In this document: positions 25,630 to 34,326 of the stretch, in pieces
Position numbering within the stretch: position 1 is the stretch's first letter
How the letters are laid out: every line of letters starts with the position of its first letter
Assembly (NCBI GenBank): GCA_046296415.1
Contig: JBKBLN010000001.1
Location: 1,240,001 to 1,304,000 of the forward strand
Source: CAYNRA01 sp046296415
GTDB taxonomy: Bacteria; Bacteroidota; Bacteroidia; Cytophagales; Spirosomataceae
Direction of reading: 5' to 3'
DNA: 64,000 nucleotides
The notes under the pieces: generated by a model
Database searches by the model: none
Told to the model about the DNA's origin: nothing
What the model saw: the letters and a program-made list of their open reading frames with translations, nothing else
Made by a program: the position numbers and the translations under genes

Positions 25630-26946
25630 ATGCTTTCAACTAAAAATGAGCCCAAAATCATTCGTGCATGGTGTATGTATGATTGGGCTAATTCGGTGCA
25701 TAATCTTGTCATTACGACCGTCATTTTTCCAATGTATTTTTTAGCGACAGCTGTCAATTCAGAGGGTGGAGATGAAATTGAACTATGGGGCATGACCTTG
25801 CAAAATTCTGTGGTGTATTCTTACACGATTTCTTTTGCCACGTTTTTCTTGGTTTTGTTAAATCCGATTTTAACTGGAATTTCAGATTATTCAGGGCGCA
25901 AGAAAGCCTTTATGAAGTTCTTCTGCTACCTAGGTGGAGCCAGTTGTGCCTATTTCTATTTTTTTACTCCTGATAATATTCCTTCATCTGTCATAGCCTT
26001 TGCGTTGTCCATCATTGGATGGGGAGGGAGCATCGTATTTTATAATTCTTTTTTGCCAGAAATAGCCACCGAAGATCAATATGATTCGATTTCGGCCCGT
26101 GGGTTTGCTTTTGGATATGTAGGTAGCGTGGTACTATTGATTTTTAATTTATTGATGATTATGCAGCCCGACTGGTTTGGGTTTTCGGAGGCAGATCGGT
26201 CGGAAGGGTTACCCGCTCGGATTTCATTTCTAACTGTCGGTATTTGGTGGATCGGTTTTGCCCAAATTCCCTTTTATTTTTTACCAAAAGATACCCCCCG
26301 GCCTTATCAATCCAAGTGGATTCGAAACGGATTTAGTGAACTTCGCCAGGTGTTTCGAGAATTAGCGAATCGAACTTGGTTACGTCGATTCCTAGTCGCC
26401 TTCTTTGTCTATGACATGGGGGTAATGACCGTTATTTATGTTGCTACCTTGTTTGCTGATAAGGAATTAGCTATCCCTAAACAAGGCTTAATCATTACGT
26501 TACTACTCATTCAGCTGGTGGCTATACCCGGTTCATTCCTGGCGTCCAAGTTGTCTGCTAAATTTGGAAATACCCGAGCCCTTCGTATTGAAATTTTCCT
26601 GTGGGCTTTAGTTCCGCTCGCCGCTTACTTTACCACCACTGCCGAGCAGTTCTATGTCATTGCAGCCTTGGTTGGGCTAATTATGGGAGGTATCCAATCC
26701 TTATCACGGTCCACTTTCGCTAAACTCATTCCCGAAGATACCCCACGAACGGCTTCTTATTTTGGGTTTTATGATATCGTCGAAAAGTTAGCCACCTCTT
26801 TAGGTACCTTCGTTTTTGGTGGGATCATCCAAATGACAGGGGAAATGCGTAACTCCGTCTTGTTTCTTTTGATTTTATTTGTAATAGGATTTATTTTGTT
26901 AATGAGGATTCCTTCCCGAAAAATTTATTTGGATGAAGCGTTGTAA
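25630..26946 (+). CDS. MFS transporter, UMF1 family
   Basis: 438 aa from ATG 25630 (the frame is open to a TTG at 25603, outside the family's usual start). About 12 membrane segments. The N-terminal WCMYDWANSVHNLVITTVIFPMYF is the signature of UMF1/Atg22-like permeases. Also typical are the GISDYSGRKKAFM loop between segments 2 and 3, RGFAFGYVGSVVLLI, and the second-half GLIMGGIQSLSRSTFAKLIP and GFYDIVEKLATSLGTF. Substrate unknown; the family is linked to amino-acid or peptide efflux in eukaryotes. It precedes tRNA-Val. Confidence 0.9.
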   Translation: MLSTKNEPKIIRAWCMYDWANSVHNLVITTVIFPMYFLATAVNSEGGDEIELWGMTLQNSVVYSYTISFATFFLVLLNPILTGISDYSGRKKAFMKFFCYLGGASCAYFYFFTPDNIPSSVIAFALSIIGWGGSIVFYNSFLPEIATEDQYDSISARGFAFGYVGSVVLLIFNLLMIMQPDWFGFSEADRSEGLPARISFLTVGIWWIGFAQIPFYFLPKDTPRPYQSKWIRNGFSELRQVFRELANRTWLRRFLVAFFVYDMGVMTVIYVATLFADKELAIPKQGLIITLLLIQLVAIPGSFLASKLSAKFGNTRALRIEIFLWALVPLAAYFTTTAEQFYVIAALVGLIMGGIQSLSRSTFAKLIPEDTPRTASYFGFYDIVEKLATSLGTFVFGGIIQMTGEMRNSVLFLLILFVIGFILLMRIPSRKIYLDEAL

Positions 26947-26970
26947 TCTACAATTTGGGTATTATTTTTG
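26941..26970 (+). promoter_or_regulatory. Promoter of tRNA-Val
   Basis: TTG at 26941-26943 and TATTTTTG at 26963-26970, 19-nt spacer, fit the Bacteroidota consensus closely. It overlaps the end of the UMF1 gene. Confidence 0.65.
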
Positions 26971-27003
26971 CAGTCCGTAGAATTCATAGACTCCGATTCA
27001 CTC

Positions 27004-27078
27004 AGGATGTTAGCTCAGTTGGTTTAGAGCGTCGCCTTGACAGGGCGAAGGTCAGCGGTTCGAATCCGCTACATCCTA
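27004..27078 (+). tRNA. tRNA-Val (GAC)
   Basis: 75 nt. The acceptor AGGATGT pairs with ACATCCT, with discriminator A. The D-arm TAGCTCAGTTGG, anticodon loop TTGACAG (GAC, reading GUC/GUU) and T-loop TTCGAAT are all canonical. CCA is not encoded. Confidence 0.96.
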
Positions 27079-27091
27079 CTTCCTTCCTCTC

Positions 27092-28210
27092 ATGAGAATT
27101 CTATTTGATCATCAAGCTTTTACAGGAAATAAATACGGTGGCGTAGCTAGGTATTTTCATCAATTGATGACAAACCTTCGAAAAAAAGGCCATCGGGTTC
27201 GTCTTTCCCTTTGGATCTCCCACAATGTTTACCTAGATCAAGATCCCAATATTCGAGTTTGGAAAGCACCCTTGTGGCTAGGCAAAAAATGGTCTAATCT
27301 ACTATTCTCTCAGCTCAACCGACTTGCCTCTACTTTGTGGCTTCTTTCACGCCAATATGACCTAGTGCATATTACTTTTTTTCATGATTATTTTCTTCAT
27401 TTCATTGGGAACAAGCCATTCGTTTTGACCTACCACGACCTAATCAAAGAGAAGTTTGGAACCCGCTATTTGAATCTAGACAATGCTAATTTTGAACAGA
27501 AAAAGAAATTACTAGATCGAGCCTCCGCCATCATCGCCGTGTCGCACCATACAAAGCAGGATTTGATTGATATTTTTCAAATTCCGGCGCATAAAATCAC
27601 GGTTATCCACCATGCTTGCGTGTTTGGTAAAAATCCCCCTGACGACTCCATTCAAGTGGTCACACCGCCTCATTATTTCCTTTATGTGGGGGCTCGAAAC
27701 GACTACAAGAATTTTCCATCCTTCTTACAGGCATTTCAGTTGATTGCAGTGAAATATCCAGAAATTCAATTGATTTGTGCTGGAGGTGGGAATTTTAATC
27801 GAGCAGAGCAAAAACTCATTCATGAGTTAGGTTTACAAAATCGGGTTGAGTTTCGAGATTTTCAGGAGGATGAAATTTTATATCGACTCTACCAACAGGC
27901 CATTGCCTTTGTCTATCCGTCACTGTATGAAGGTTTTGGCATTCCAATTTTAGAAGCGTTTGCAGCTCAATGTCCGGTATTATTAAGCAATGCATCTTGT
28001 TTCCCGGAAGTTGCACAGGCTGCAGCATTGTATTTTGATCCACAGGTTCCCCAATCCATTGCCAATCAAATGGAACGGATTTGGATAGAACAACATCTTC
28101 GAGATCAGTTGATTGCCTCTGGGAAAGAGCGTCTTAAAGATTTCTCCCAGGAAAAACTCGCCCAACAAACGATTGCTGTCTACCAGCAAGTTTTACAAGA
28201 TAAATTATAA
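27092..28210 (+). CDS. Glycosyltransferase family 4 protein
   Basis: 372-aa GT-B enzyme. The N-terminal half has the acceptor-side motif NKYGGVARYFHQLM. The C-terminal donor-binding half has FLYVGARNDYKNF, LICAGGG and the nucleotide-sugar E-x7-E motif in YEGFGIPILEAF followed by CPVLLSNASCFPEVAQ. GT4 enzymes transfer sugars with retention, typically in cell-envelope polysaccharide assembly. The gene starts 13 bases after tRNA-Val. Its end overlaps the convergent AlgJ-like gene by 6 bases, so it sits next to a polysaccharide O-acylation cassette, a plausible functional partner. Confidence 0.92.
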   Translation: MRILFDHQAFTGNKYGGVARYFHQLMTNLRKKGHRVRLSLWISHNVYLDQDPNIRVWKAPLWLGKKWSNLLFSQLNRLASTLWLLSRQYDLVHITFFHDYFLHFIGNKPFVLTYHDLIKEKFGTRYLNLDNANFEQKKKLLDRASAIIAVSHHTKQDLIDIFQIPAHKITVIHHACVFGKNPPDDSIQVVTPPHYFLYVGARNDYKNFPSFLQAFQLIAVKYPEIQLICAGGGNFNRAEQKLIHELGLQNRVEFRDFQEDEILYRLYQQAIAFVYPSLYEGFGIPILEAFAAQCPVLLSNASCFPEVAQAAALYFDPQVPQSIANQMERIWIEQHLRDQLIASGKERLKDFSQEKLAQQTIAVYQQVLQDKL

Positions 28211-29179
28211 CGAGTTCAGGCGTTGAAGCCATTCATTTTGACCTTGGCAAGTCCAATGTGTATCACCCTTGGCAAAGCCGACTTCCTTCAATTTTTCCAA
28301 GGGTGTCAACATATCTACAAACGGCATGTTCAAATTCGGATGCGATTGAATACGTGCCACCAATTGATTATATTTTCCGGTATCTTTTCCCAAAATACTG
28401 GATTTATTGGGGATAATGCTTAAGTAAACCTCATCAAAACCTAATCTTCGGTATTGTGCATAGGTTTCATTAAGTGATTGAACGTACTGCGTGATTTGTG
28501 CCTCTGAAATCGGTTGGAATCCATTGGTCAAACCCGGCTCATGATCAACAGAATAAAAGATATGTTGCTCATCTTGGGATAAGAATACGTGATCATCCAC
28601 TCGGCCCAAGATCCGGTGTGTAAGCCAGGCTTTCCATTCTTTGATGCGGAGGAATAATTCGGTGGAGAATAAAAATGCTTGGTGACGCTCCTCGTTGTAA
28701 GGTAATCGAAAATCCAACCATGACTCCGTAGGATTCGATTCATTAGAACCTGGGTCGTTAACTTGTAGTTGCTGGTAAGGTTGCAAAAATCGCTCTTGAA
28801 AGTGCCTTTCTACGGTTTCCAATACCAAGATTGTCCGTTGATGGGTATCCAACTGAACCTGGCCACCCGCAGCAATATGCAAGCGAGTCAATTTTTCGAA
28901 AGCTAGATCGGAGGCATCCAGCCGGCCTTCTTCAGTAAAACTGTCACCTAATAAAACCAAATGGGTATTTCCTTGTCTTTCAGGGGGATGTGCCAAGCGG
29001 CAGGGCGTTTGTAGCGAACGGAACTGGGCTAGGTTGGAGAAACGATATAGGTCGCCATAGAGGTAATCATCTGCCATCCAGCCATGCTGACTTAGCCATC
29101 GCATAGATTGAGGTGAACAACCTAAAAACCATAGGATAGCCGTAATCACCAATACAATATGTCCAAGAATACGTGCCAT
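28205..29179 (-). CDS. AlgJ/AlgX-like SGNH O-acyltransferase
   Basis: 324 aa with an N-terminal membrane anchor or lipoprotein-like signal (VLVITAILWFLGC). The SGNH-like catalytic residues are visible: the nucleophile Ser80 in LLGDSFTEEGR and the Asp306/His308 pair in KGDTHWTCQGQ. This DxHW arrangement is that of AlgJ/AlgX/DHHW proteins, which complete O-acetylation of exopolysaccharides in the periplasm after the MBOAT partner passes the acyl group across the membrane. The MBOAT gene ends 3 bases upstream. It is the last gene of a three-gene operon. The polysaccharide is unknown. Confidence 0.82.
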   Translation of the reverse strand: MARILGHIVLVITAILWFLGCSPQSMRWLSQHGWMADDYLYGDLYRFSNLAQFRSLQTPCRLAHPPERQGNTHLVLLGDSFTEEGRLDASDLAFEKLTRLHIAAGGQVQLDTHQRTILVLETVERHFQERFLQPYQQLQVNDPGSNESNPTESWLDFRLPYNEERHQAFLFSTELFLRIKEWKAWLTHRILGRVDDHVFLSQDEQHIFYSVDHEPGLTNGFQPISEAQITQYVQSLNETYAQYRRLGFDEVYLSIIPNKSSILGKDTGKYNQLVARIQSHPNLNMPFVDMLTPLEKLKEVGFAKGDTHWTCQGQNEWLQRLNSL

Positions 29180-29182
29180 GGT

Positions 29183-30583
29183 TTAAAATTGAAAATAAAT
29201 GAATTGGTTGGACGTAAACACTCCAAAAAAGTAAATAGATGCGATTAACCCCGTGGCAAAGAGCATGAATCTCGACCACCGGGTTACCGATACGGAAGGC
29301 CAGTAGACATCTTTGATCATCAGTAGAGCGATCAACCCCAGTGAGAAATACATTTCATTGGAGGATAGTGCCACATCAATCGGGTCATTCCAGTGGATTA
29401 GGCTAATCTTGTGCAGGATTGTCAAGGCTTGACCTAAGCCATTTGCCCTAAAAAACACCCAAGTGAGCATGACCAGCGCGAAGGTAATGACCCAGTGTAT
29501 CCCAGTTGAAATTGGGTGTTTAGGCAATGACCAGGAGATCCATCGATCCCGTAAACGGGCTGAAACTTGATACACTCCATGGAGAAATCCCCAAATGATG
29601 AAGGTCCAGGCGGCTCCATGCCATAATCCTGAAACCATGAATACGATCAGATAATTTAGATTCGTTCGCCATTCACCCACTCGGCTTCCACCCAAGGGAA
29701 TGTATAGGTAATCTCGGAACCACCCAGAAAGTGAAATATGCCAACGCCGCCAAAAATCAGCTATGGAAGTTGCGATGTACGGGACATTGAAATTTTCCAT
29801 GAGTTTGAAACCCATGACACGTGCACAACCGATGGCTATATCGGAATAGCCTGAAAAATCGCAGTAAATTTGAAATGTGTAGAAGAACGTGGCGATCCAT
29901 AGGGTGAGTCCTGAATGTTGTCCGGGATCAGCATACGCTGCATCTACCACCAAGGCCAGTCGATCGGCAATCACTACTTTTTTAAATAATCCCCAGAGAA
30001 TACGAAAAAGCCCTTCCCGTATATTTTGGCTATCATAGGAAAATTCGGTTCGAAATTGCCAAAGTAAATTTTGAGGCCTCTCGATGGGTCCAGCAACCAG
30101 TTGAGGATAGAACAAAACGTAGAGCGAGTAGATCGAGAAATTCCGTTCAGGTTTTTCATTTTTCCGGTAAATTTCGATCGTATAGCTCATGGCTTGAAAG
30201 GTATGAAAGGATAAGCCAATTGGGAGCTCCGCTTCAAACCTAGGGATTGGATTTGGAAGATGGAGTAGGGTTAAAATAGCAGTTATGTTCTCATGAAAGA
30301 AGTTGAAGTATTTAAAATACGCCAAAAATCCAATATTGGTAATCAGACTTAAGACCAACAAAGCTTTTCTTTTTTTACCCTCCGCGGAATCAATCCAGAT
30401 ACCAGCAAAATAATCGACGACGATGGTTACCGCCAAAATCAAGATGTATATCGGTTTAAATACCATGTAAAAGTAGCTACTAGCTACCAAGAGCATCCAT
30501 ATTCGGGATTTGTGCCTTAACCGATAGTACAGCAGGCTAACTACAACGAAAAAGAAGAAAAATTGCAGGTCGTCAAATAACAT
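29183..30583 (-). CDS. MBOAT O-acyltransferase (AlgI-like)
   Basis: 466-aa polytopic protein of the membrane-bound O-acyltransferase family. The hallmark segments are SYTIEIYRKNEKPERNF, YPQLVAGPIERPQNLL, DFSGYSDIAIGCARVMGFKL, ADFWRRWHISLSGWFRDYLY with IPLGGSR, and the catalytic-His stretch VSGLWHGAAWTFIIWG. It matches AlgI-type enzymes that move acetyl from cytoplasmic acetyl-CoA to a periplasmic acceptor enzyme for decoration of surface polysaccharide. It sits 3 bases from each neighbour, between the 659-aa protein and the AlgJ-like protein. Confidence 0.93.
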   Translation of the reverse strand: MLFDDLQFFFFFVVVSLLYYRLRHKSRIWMLLVASSYFYMVFKPIYILILAVTIVVDYFAGIWIDSAEGKKRKALLVLSLITNIGFLAYFKYFNFFHENITAILTLLHLPNPIPRFEAELPIGLSFHTFQAMSYTIEIYRKNEKPERNFSIYSLYVLFYPQLVAGPIERPQNLLWQFRTEFSYDSQNIREGLFRILWGLFKKVVIADRLALVVDAAYADPGQHSGLTLWIATFFYTFQIYCDFSGYSDIAIGCARVMGFKLMENFNVPYIATSIADFWRRWHISLSGWFRDYLYIPLGGSRVGEWRTNLNYLIVFMVSGLWHGAAWTFIIWGFLHGVYQVSARLRDRWISWSLPKHPISTGIHWVITFALVMLTWVFFRANGLGQALTILHKISLIHWNDPIDVALSSNEMYFSLGLIALLMIKDVYWPSVSVTRWSRFMLFATGLIASIYFFGVFTSNQFIYFQF

Positions 30584-30586
30584 AGT

Positions 30587-32566
30587 CTAGTTGTCGATCG
30601 GCCCCAAAGCCCAGAGTTGCCATTGGCCATTTAGCTGGGAGTACACCATTAATTTTCGATAGGAGGCAGCGTATTGGATTTCCAATGGACCAGAGCCCGG
30701 AATTTCTTTCTGTCCGAGCCAAATACCATCCTGTGTGTAAAGATAATGGGATTGTCCGTCAAAAAGTATCACTAAGGCCATTTTATTGGGTAAAACCTCA
30801 TATCGAATATGTTTCCAATTCGAAACTTTGGTTTGAATGGTGCCTGTTTTTCGGCCATCGGGAGTAAAGGTTGTTAGGTTGGTTTCATCTTTTCGAAGTA
30901 ATACAGGATCTCCTTGTGACGAGATGACCACTTGAAATTCAGAGTGGCGGTCCATACGCTCCAATTGAGTGGATTTAGAAAGTTGTAAACCCTCCCCGGA
31001 ATGAAGGGGAATGATTTGACCAAATTTCGATAGAATGCAGGTCTGACCTTGATCAGTTGAAAATAATCCTACCATGGGAGAATCACCTGTGACATCAAAT
31101 GTTCGTTTTGATTTGGCATGCCACACGGTTTGTTGGCCCAAAGAGCCAATCCAAAGTCCATCTTGAGGGCTCCATGAGGCAAGATTGGTAGGGTTGATCT
31201 CCGTTCGTATCGAGAGCGCTCGATTCCCTAAAATCCATTGGCCCGAAGCCTCTTGACGTAGCCAACTTGAGCTAGATTTTGGCGGGTCTTGCCAGGTTTG
31301 TTTGACCCAACTGGTAGAGCGAACCGTAGGAAGAGGCTTCCCATAACTAAATCGAGCCGAGGCTTCATTTTGTAGACCGTGGATCCCTTCCCATGCCAGG
31401 TAGGTTGGTCCTCGATGCGGAAATAGGATGGTTAATCGAGATTGCCTCGGAAGAAGTTCTGGAATAATTTCTTGGCTAAATAACCGACTTTGTGAGGCCG
31501 AGATTCCTGTTAAACGTTGATTCAGATACCATTGTAATGCGGAGGTGGATTCCGAAAAAGCTATTCCCCCATCCATCGGCATGAAGTAGGCAGGATTGGC
31601 GATGGACTCACCCAAAAGTTTTTGACCTAAAAAATTGATGGCTAACGGATAAATTCCCCCCTCGCCAGACTGTCCCCCTGATAAAAAAGGAATGGCATCT
31701 TCATCTTCAATGGGTAACCATAAAATAGGACGTTCCCCTTTGGTTTGAAATTGCCAACAAGCTCCACCCTTGGGGGGGAGCAAAAAATGCCAAGACTCTG
31801 GCCAGTCTGGATGCGAAGCAGCCCAAGCCTCACGCGATGAGATATGCCATAAATCCAGACGTTCGAGCTGATCAGGTACGTATTTCCAACTGGTTATAGG
31901 ATACGGATTTTGTCCGATCCAATCGTTGACCAAAAAATCCGGTGCCTTCATGTCCGCTTTTCGAGAATTGGGCCGGTAAAAATAGACAACGTCCTGATTC
32001 CAGGGTGAACTATTGATAAAGGATAAGGTGGATATCTTGGGTACAAAAAGAGCAGTCAGTGTATTTTCAATGTGAAGCGGCATGTTGGAAAACGGTGATT
32101 CACTTCCATCCAACGCCTTTTCAAGCAGAAAGTCCGAGGGACTCATCAACCACCCATGATCGATTTTAACAGCATGAAGTTGTTCGGAAATTAAAGTAAG
32201 AATTTCCCATTTTTGATAGGTTCGTCTTCTTACTTTTCCCTTGACTTTTTCAAGGAATTCTCGCTCGGAGTCCGATAAGGATAAAAAAAGCAAGTAGGAC
32301 TCTGTCTGGGCGCCGGCTTTCAATCCTACAGCATACCAAGAGGTATTGTGTGAACCCGAAAGCCATCTTTTGGATAGCCGGAAGGGTTCTTGTAATGTTG
32401 GGTGAAAGGGAGGCGTCTGGATCTGATCTGACTGATATACCCACAGGGGTTTGTCGGGGATGTACCGATGTATGGGTTGACTAGAGCCAAGAAAGTACAG
32501 CATTCCAAACGCCAAAACCAACACGGCCAGTAGCATGTGGCGTAGGGAATAAAAATAGGAAGTCAT
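30587..32566 (-). CDS. Membrane-anchored periplasmic protein of unknown function
   Basis: 659 aa. One N-terminal hydrophobic segment (LLAVLVLAFGMLYFLG) anchors a large, Trp- and Ser-rich extracytoplasmic region. The C-terminal third repeats motifs resembling propeller blades (GLWIGSLGQQTVWHAKSKRTF, GLFSTDQGQTCILSKFGQI, LFDGQSHYLYTQDGIWLGQK). I recognise no named domain. It is first in the operon with MBOAT and AlgJ-like genes, with only a 3-base gap, so it probably serves the same polysaccharide acylation pathway, for example by binding polymer or acting as a scaffold. That role is inference from position only. Confidence 0.8.
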   Translation of the reverse strand: MTSYFYSLRHMLLAVLVLAFGMLYFLGSSQPIHRYIPDKPLWVYQSDQIQTPPFHPTLQEPFRLSKRWLSGSHNTSWYAVGLKAGAQTESYLLFLSLSDSEREFLEKVKGKVRRRTYQKWEILTLISEQLHAVKIDHGWLMSPSDFLLEKALDGSESPFSNMPLHIENTLTALFVPKISTLSFINSSPWNQDVVYFYRPNSRKADMKAPDFLVNDWIGQNPYPITSWKYVPDQLERLDLWHISSREAWAASHPDWPESWHFLLPPKGGACWQFQTKGERPILWLPIEDEDAIPFLSGGQSGEGGIYPLAINFLGQKLLGESIANPAYFMPMDGGIAFSESTSALQWYLNQRLTGISASQSRLFSQEIIPELLPRQSRLTILFPHRGPTYLAWEGIHGLQNEASARFSYGKPLPTVRSTSWVKQTWQDPPKSSSSWLRQEASGQWILGNRALSIRTEINPTNLASWSPQDGLWIGSLGQQTVWHAKSKRTFDVTGDSPMVGLFSTDQGQTCILSKFGQIIPLHSGEGLQLSKSTQLERMDRHSEFQVVISSQGDPVLLRKDETNLTTFTPDGRKTGTIQTKVSNWKHIRYEVLPNKMALVILFDGQSHYLYTQDGIWLGQKEIPGSGPLEIQYAASYRKLMVYSQLNGQWQLWALGPIDN

Positions 32567-32736
32567 TATTTTAGTTTAGTGGTCTTCCAACAAATTTACT
32601 ATTGTTTATTTTAACTTGTCTGGAAAACTAATAAAATCTATTGAACGGTCATTTCGGGACAGAGAATCGAACAAAAATTCGCTAAGTTGAGGAATTTGGA
32701 AATGATTTAGTTAATGTAGAATACCTTAAGGCAACG

Positions 32737-32744
32737 TATCTTTG
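32737..32744 (+). promoter_or_regulatory. -7 box of mnmE
   Basis: TATCTTTG fits TAnnTTTG and ends only 5 bases before the first mnmE ATG. Transcription may therefore start at or next to the start codon, giving a leaderless or near-leaderless message. Confidence 0.4.
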
Positions 32745-32749
32745 CGGTT

Positions 32750-34081
32750 ATGATGAACGTAGACACCATTTGTGCAGTGGCAACAGCCCCCGGGGTGGGT
32801 GCGATCGCGGTTATCCGGGTTTCTGGACCTGAGACGTATGCGATTGTCCAATCCTTATTTCCTAAAAAAGATCTAGCTAAGCAGCCAAGTCACACCTTGG
32901 TTTATGGTGTTTTGAAGGACGGTGAAGAATTGTTGGATGAGGTATTGTTAAGCCTTTTTCGGGGTCCTCGTTCTTATACCAAGGAAGATACCATTGAGAT
33001 TTCTACACACGGTAGTCCCTACATTGTTCGACGAATTTTACAGGCTTTGGTTCGAAAAGGTTGCCGTATGGCCAATCCGGGTGAATTTACTCAACGGGCA
33101 TTTTTAAATGGTCAGCTGGATCTGGTCCAAGCGGAAGCGGTCGCGGATTTAATCGCAGCCGATTCAGCGGCGGCACATAAAGTAGCATTGAATCAGTTAC
33201 GGGGAGGCTTTTCGAAAAAATTAGGGCAATTGAGAGAAGAGCTCGTTCACTTTGCCAGTTTGGTGGAATTGGAATTGGATTTTGGTGAGGAGGATGTGGA
33301 ATTTGCTGATCGAGAGGATTTACGTAAACTGGTTACTCAATTACAAGGCCAAATTCGACCTTTGATCGAGTCGTTTTCTCAAGGAAATGCCGTGAAAGAG
33401 GGTATTCCAGTGGCCATATTAGGGGCACCCAATGCAGGAAAATCAACGCTACTGAATGCTCTTTTACAGGAAGAAAAGGCCATCGTGACCGAGATCGCTG
33501 GTACTACCCGAGATGTCATTGAGGACGTTTTGTTTTTGGGGGGAATTAAATTCCGCATTCTAGATACAGCTGGTATTCGGGAGACAAATGATGTCGTGGA
33601 GGCTTTAGGCATCGAACGCTCCAGAAAGGCCATGGAACAAGCGGAGGTGGTGATCTTTTTATTCGAAAATGATCAGGACAAAGCCTATCTCGCGGAGCTA
33701 AGTCAGGCTCTCCCCAATACGTTTATTCTTTGGGTTCGGAATAAAATGGACCAATTTCCAGGGACACTTCAGCCGGATGAAATAGGAATTTCGGCCAAAC
33801 TCGGGGACGGAATCAATCAACTAGAGGAAACGTTGGTGGAATGGGCACAAAATCAATCGATGGGGGACACGTTGTTAACCAATATTCGACATTTGGAGCA
33901 GTTGACTAAAACCTTAGAAGCTTTGCAGGAAGTATTGCAGGGATTGCAGTTGAATGTGACAGGCGATTTCCTCGCCCAAGATATCCGGTTGGCCTTGCAC
34001 CATCTCGGAGAGATAACTGGAACGATTACGACAGATGATTTATTAGCGAACATTTTTAGCCGCTTTTGTATCGGAAAGTAA
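32750..34081 (+). CDS. mnmE: tRNA uridine-5-carboxymethylaminomethyl modification GTPase MnmE
   Basis: 443 aa. With MnmG it installs the cmnm5 group on wobble uridines of tRNAs. The N-terminal folate-binding domain opens DTICAVATAPGVGAIAVIRVSG. The G domain has G1 GAPNAGKST (~225-233), G2 GTTRD, G3 DTAG and G4 NKMD. The extreme C-terminus is FCIGK, with the essential Cys. ATGs at 32750 and 32753 are both possible. The last four codons and stop (TGT ATC GGA AAG TAA) double as the attachment site of the mobile element that follows. The protein itself is intact. Confidence 0.97.
   Translation: MMNVDTICAVATAPGVGAIAVIRVSGPETYAIVQSLFPKKDLAKQPSHTLVYGVLKDGEELLDEVLLSLFRGPRSYTKEDTIEISTHGSPYIVRRILQALVRKGCRMANPGEFTQRAFLNGQLDLVQAEAVADLIAADSAAAHKVALNQLRGGFSKKLGQLREELVHFASLVELELDFGEEDVEFADREDLRKLVTQLQGQIRPLIESFSQGNAVKEGIPVAILGAPNAGKSTLLNALLQEEKAIVTEIAGTTRDVIEDVLFLGGIKFRILDTAGIRETNDVVEALGIERSRKAMEQAEVVIFLFENDQDKAYLAELSQALPNTFILWVRNKMDQFPGTLQPDEIGISAKLGDGINQLEETLVEWAQNQSMGDTLLTNIRHLEQLTKTLEALQEVLQGLQLNVTGDFLAQDIRLALHHLGEITGTITTDDLLANIFSRFCIGK
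34067..34080 (+). repeat. attL core
   Basis: TGTATCGGAAAGTA, the last four sense codons of mnmE plus the first two bases of its stop codon. It is identical to 42688-42701. Confidence 0.85.
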
Positions 34082-34124
34082 CTACCACAAAACAAACGTT
34101 TAACAAACCAATAAAAACTAATGT

Positions 34125-34150
34125 AAAGCCCTGTTATTAAGGGCTTTTCT
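34125..34150 (+). terminator. Terminator after mnmE, carried by the element
   Basis: AAAGCCCT and AGGGCTTT pair around a short loop, followed by TCTTTT. It lies inside the element, 44 bases past the mnmE stop, so it replaces the host's own downstream sequence and can shield the element from mnmE read-through. Confidence 0.7.
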
Positions 34151-34203
34151 TTTGTTTACACTAGACGTATTGTTTGCTTTGTTATTTGTTTGTTATTCCA
34201 ATG

Positions 34204-34252
34204 TTTGTACCTTTGTTGTACCTTGTACGGGTTGAAGGCAAAATTTGTACCT
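34204..34252 (+). repeat. Left arm-type recombinase site candidates
   Basis: TTTGTACCT at 34204-34212 and 34244-34252, with TTGTACCT at 34216-34223. The same word reappears at the right end (42628-42636), the pattern expected of arm-type integrase binding sites. Confidence 0.5.
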
Positions 34253-34277
34253 CAGCCCGTTTTTTTGGCGAAATGAT

Positions 34278-34317
34278 GGCACACATAGGCACATAAAGAC
34301 ACATTTAGGCACAACAA
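34278..34317 (+). repeat. Four 10-bp direct repeats before the excisionase-like gene
   Basis: Four consecutive decamers begin GGCACA, GGCACA, GACACA and GGCACA (34278, 34288, 34298, 34308), spaced exactly 10 bases. They end 9 bases before the first gene of the element. One repeat per helical turn suggests cooperative protein binding on one DNA face, such as by Xis or an autoregulator. Confidence 0.6.
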
Positions 34318-34326
34318 GCTACAAAT

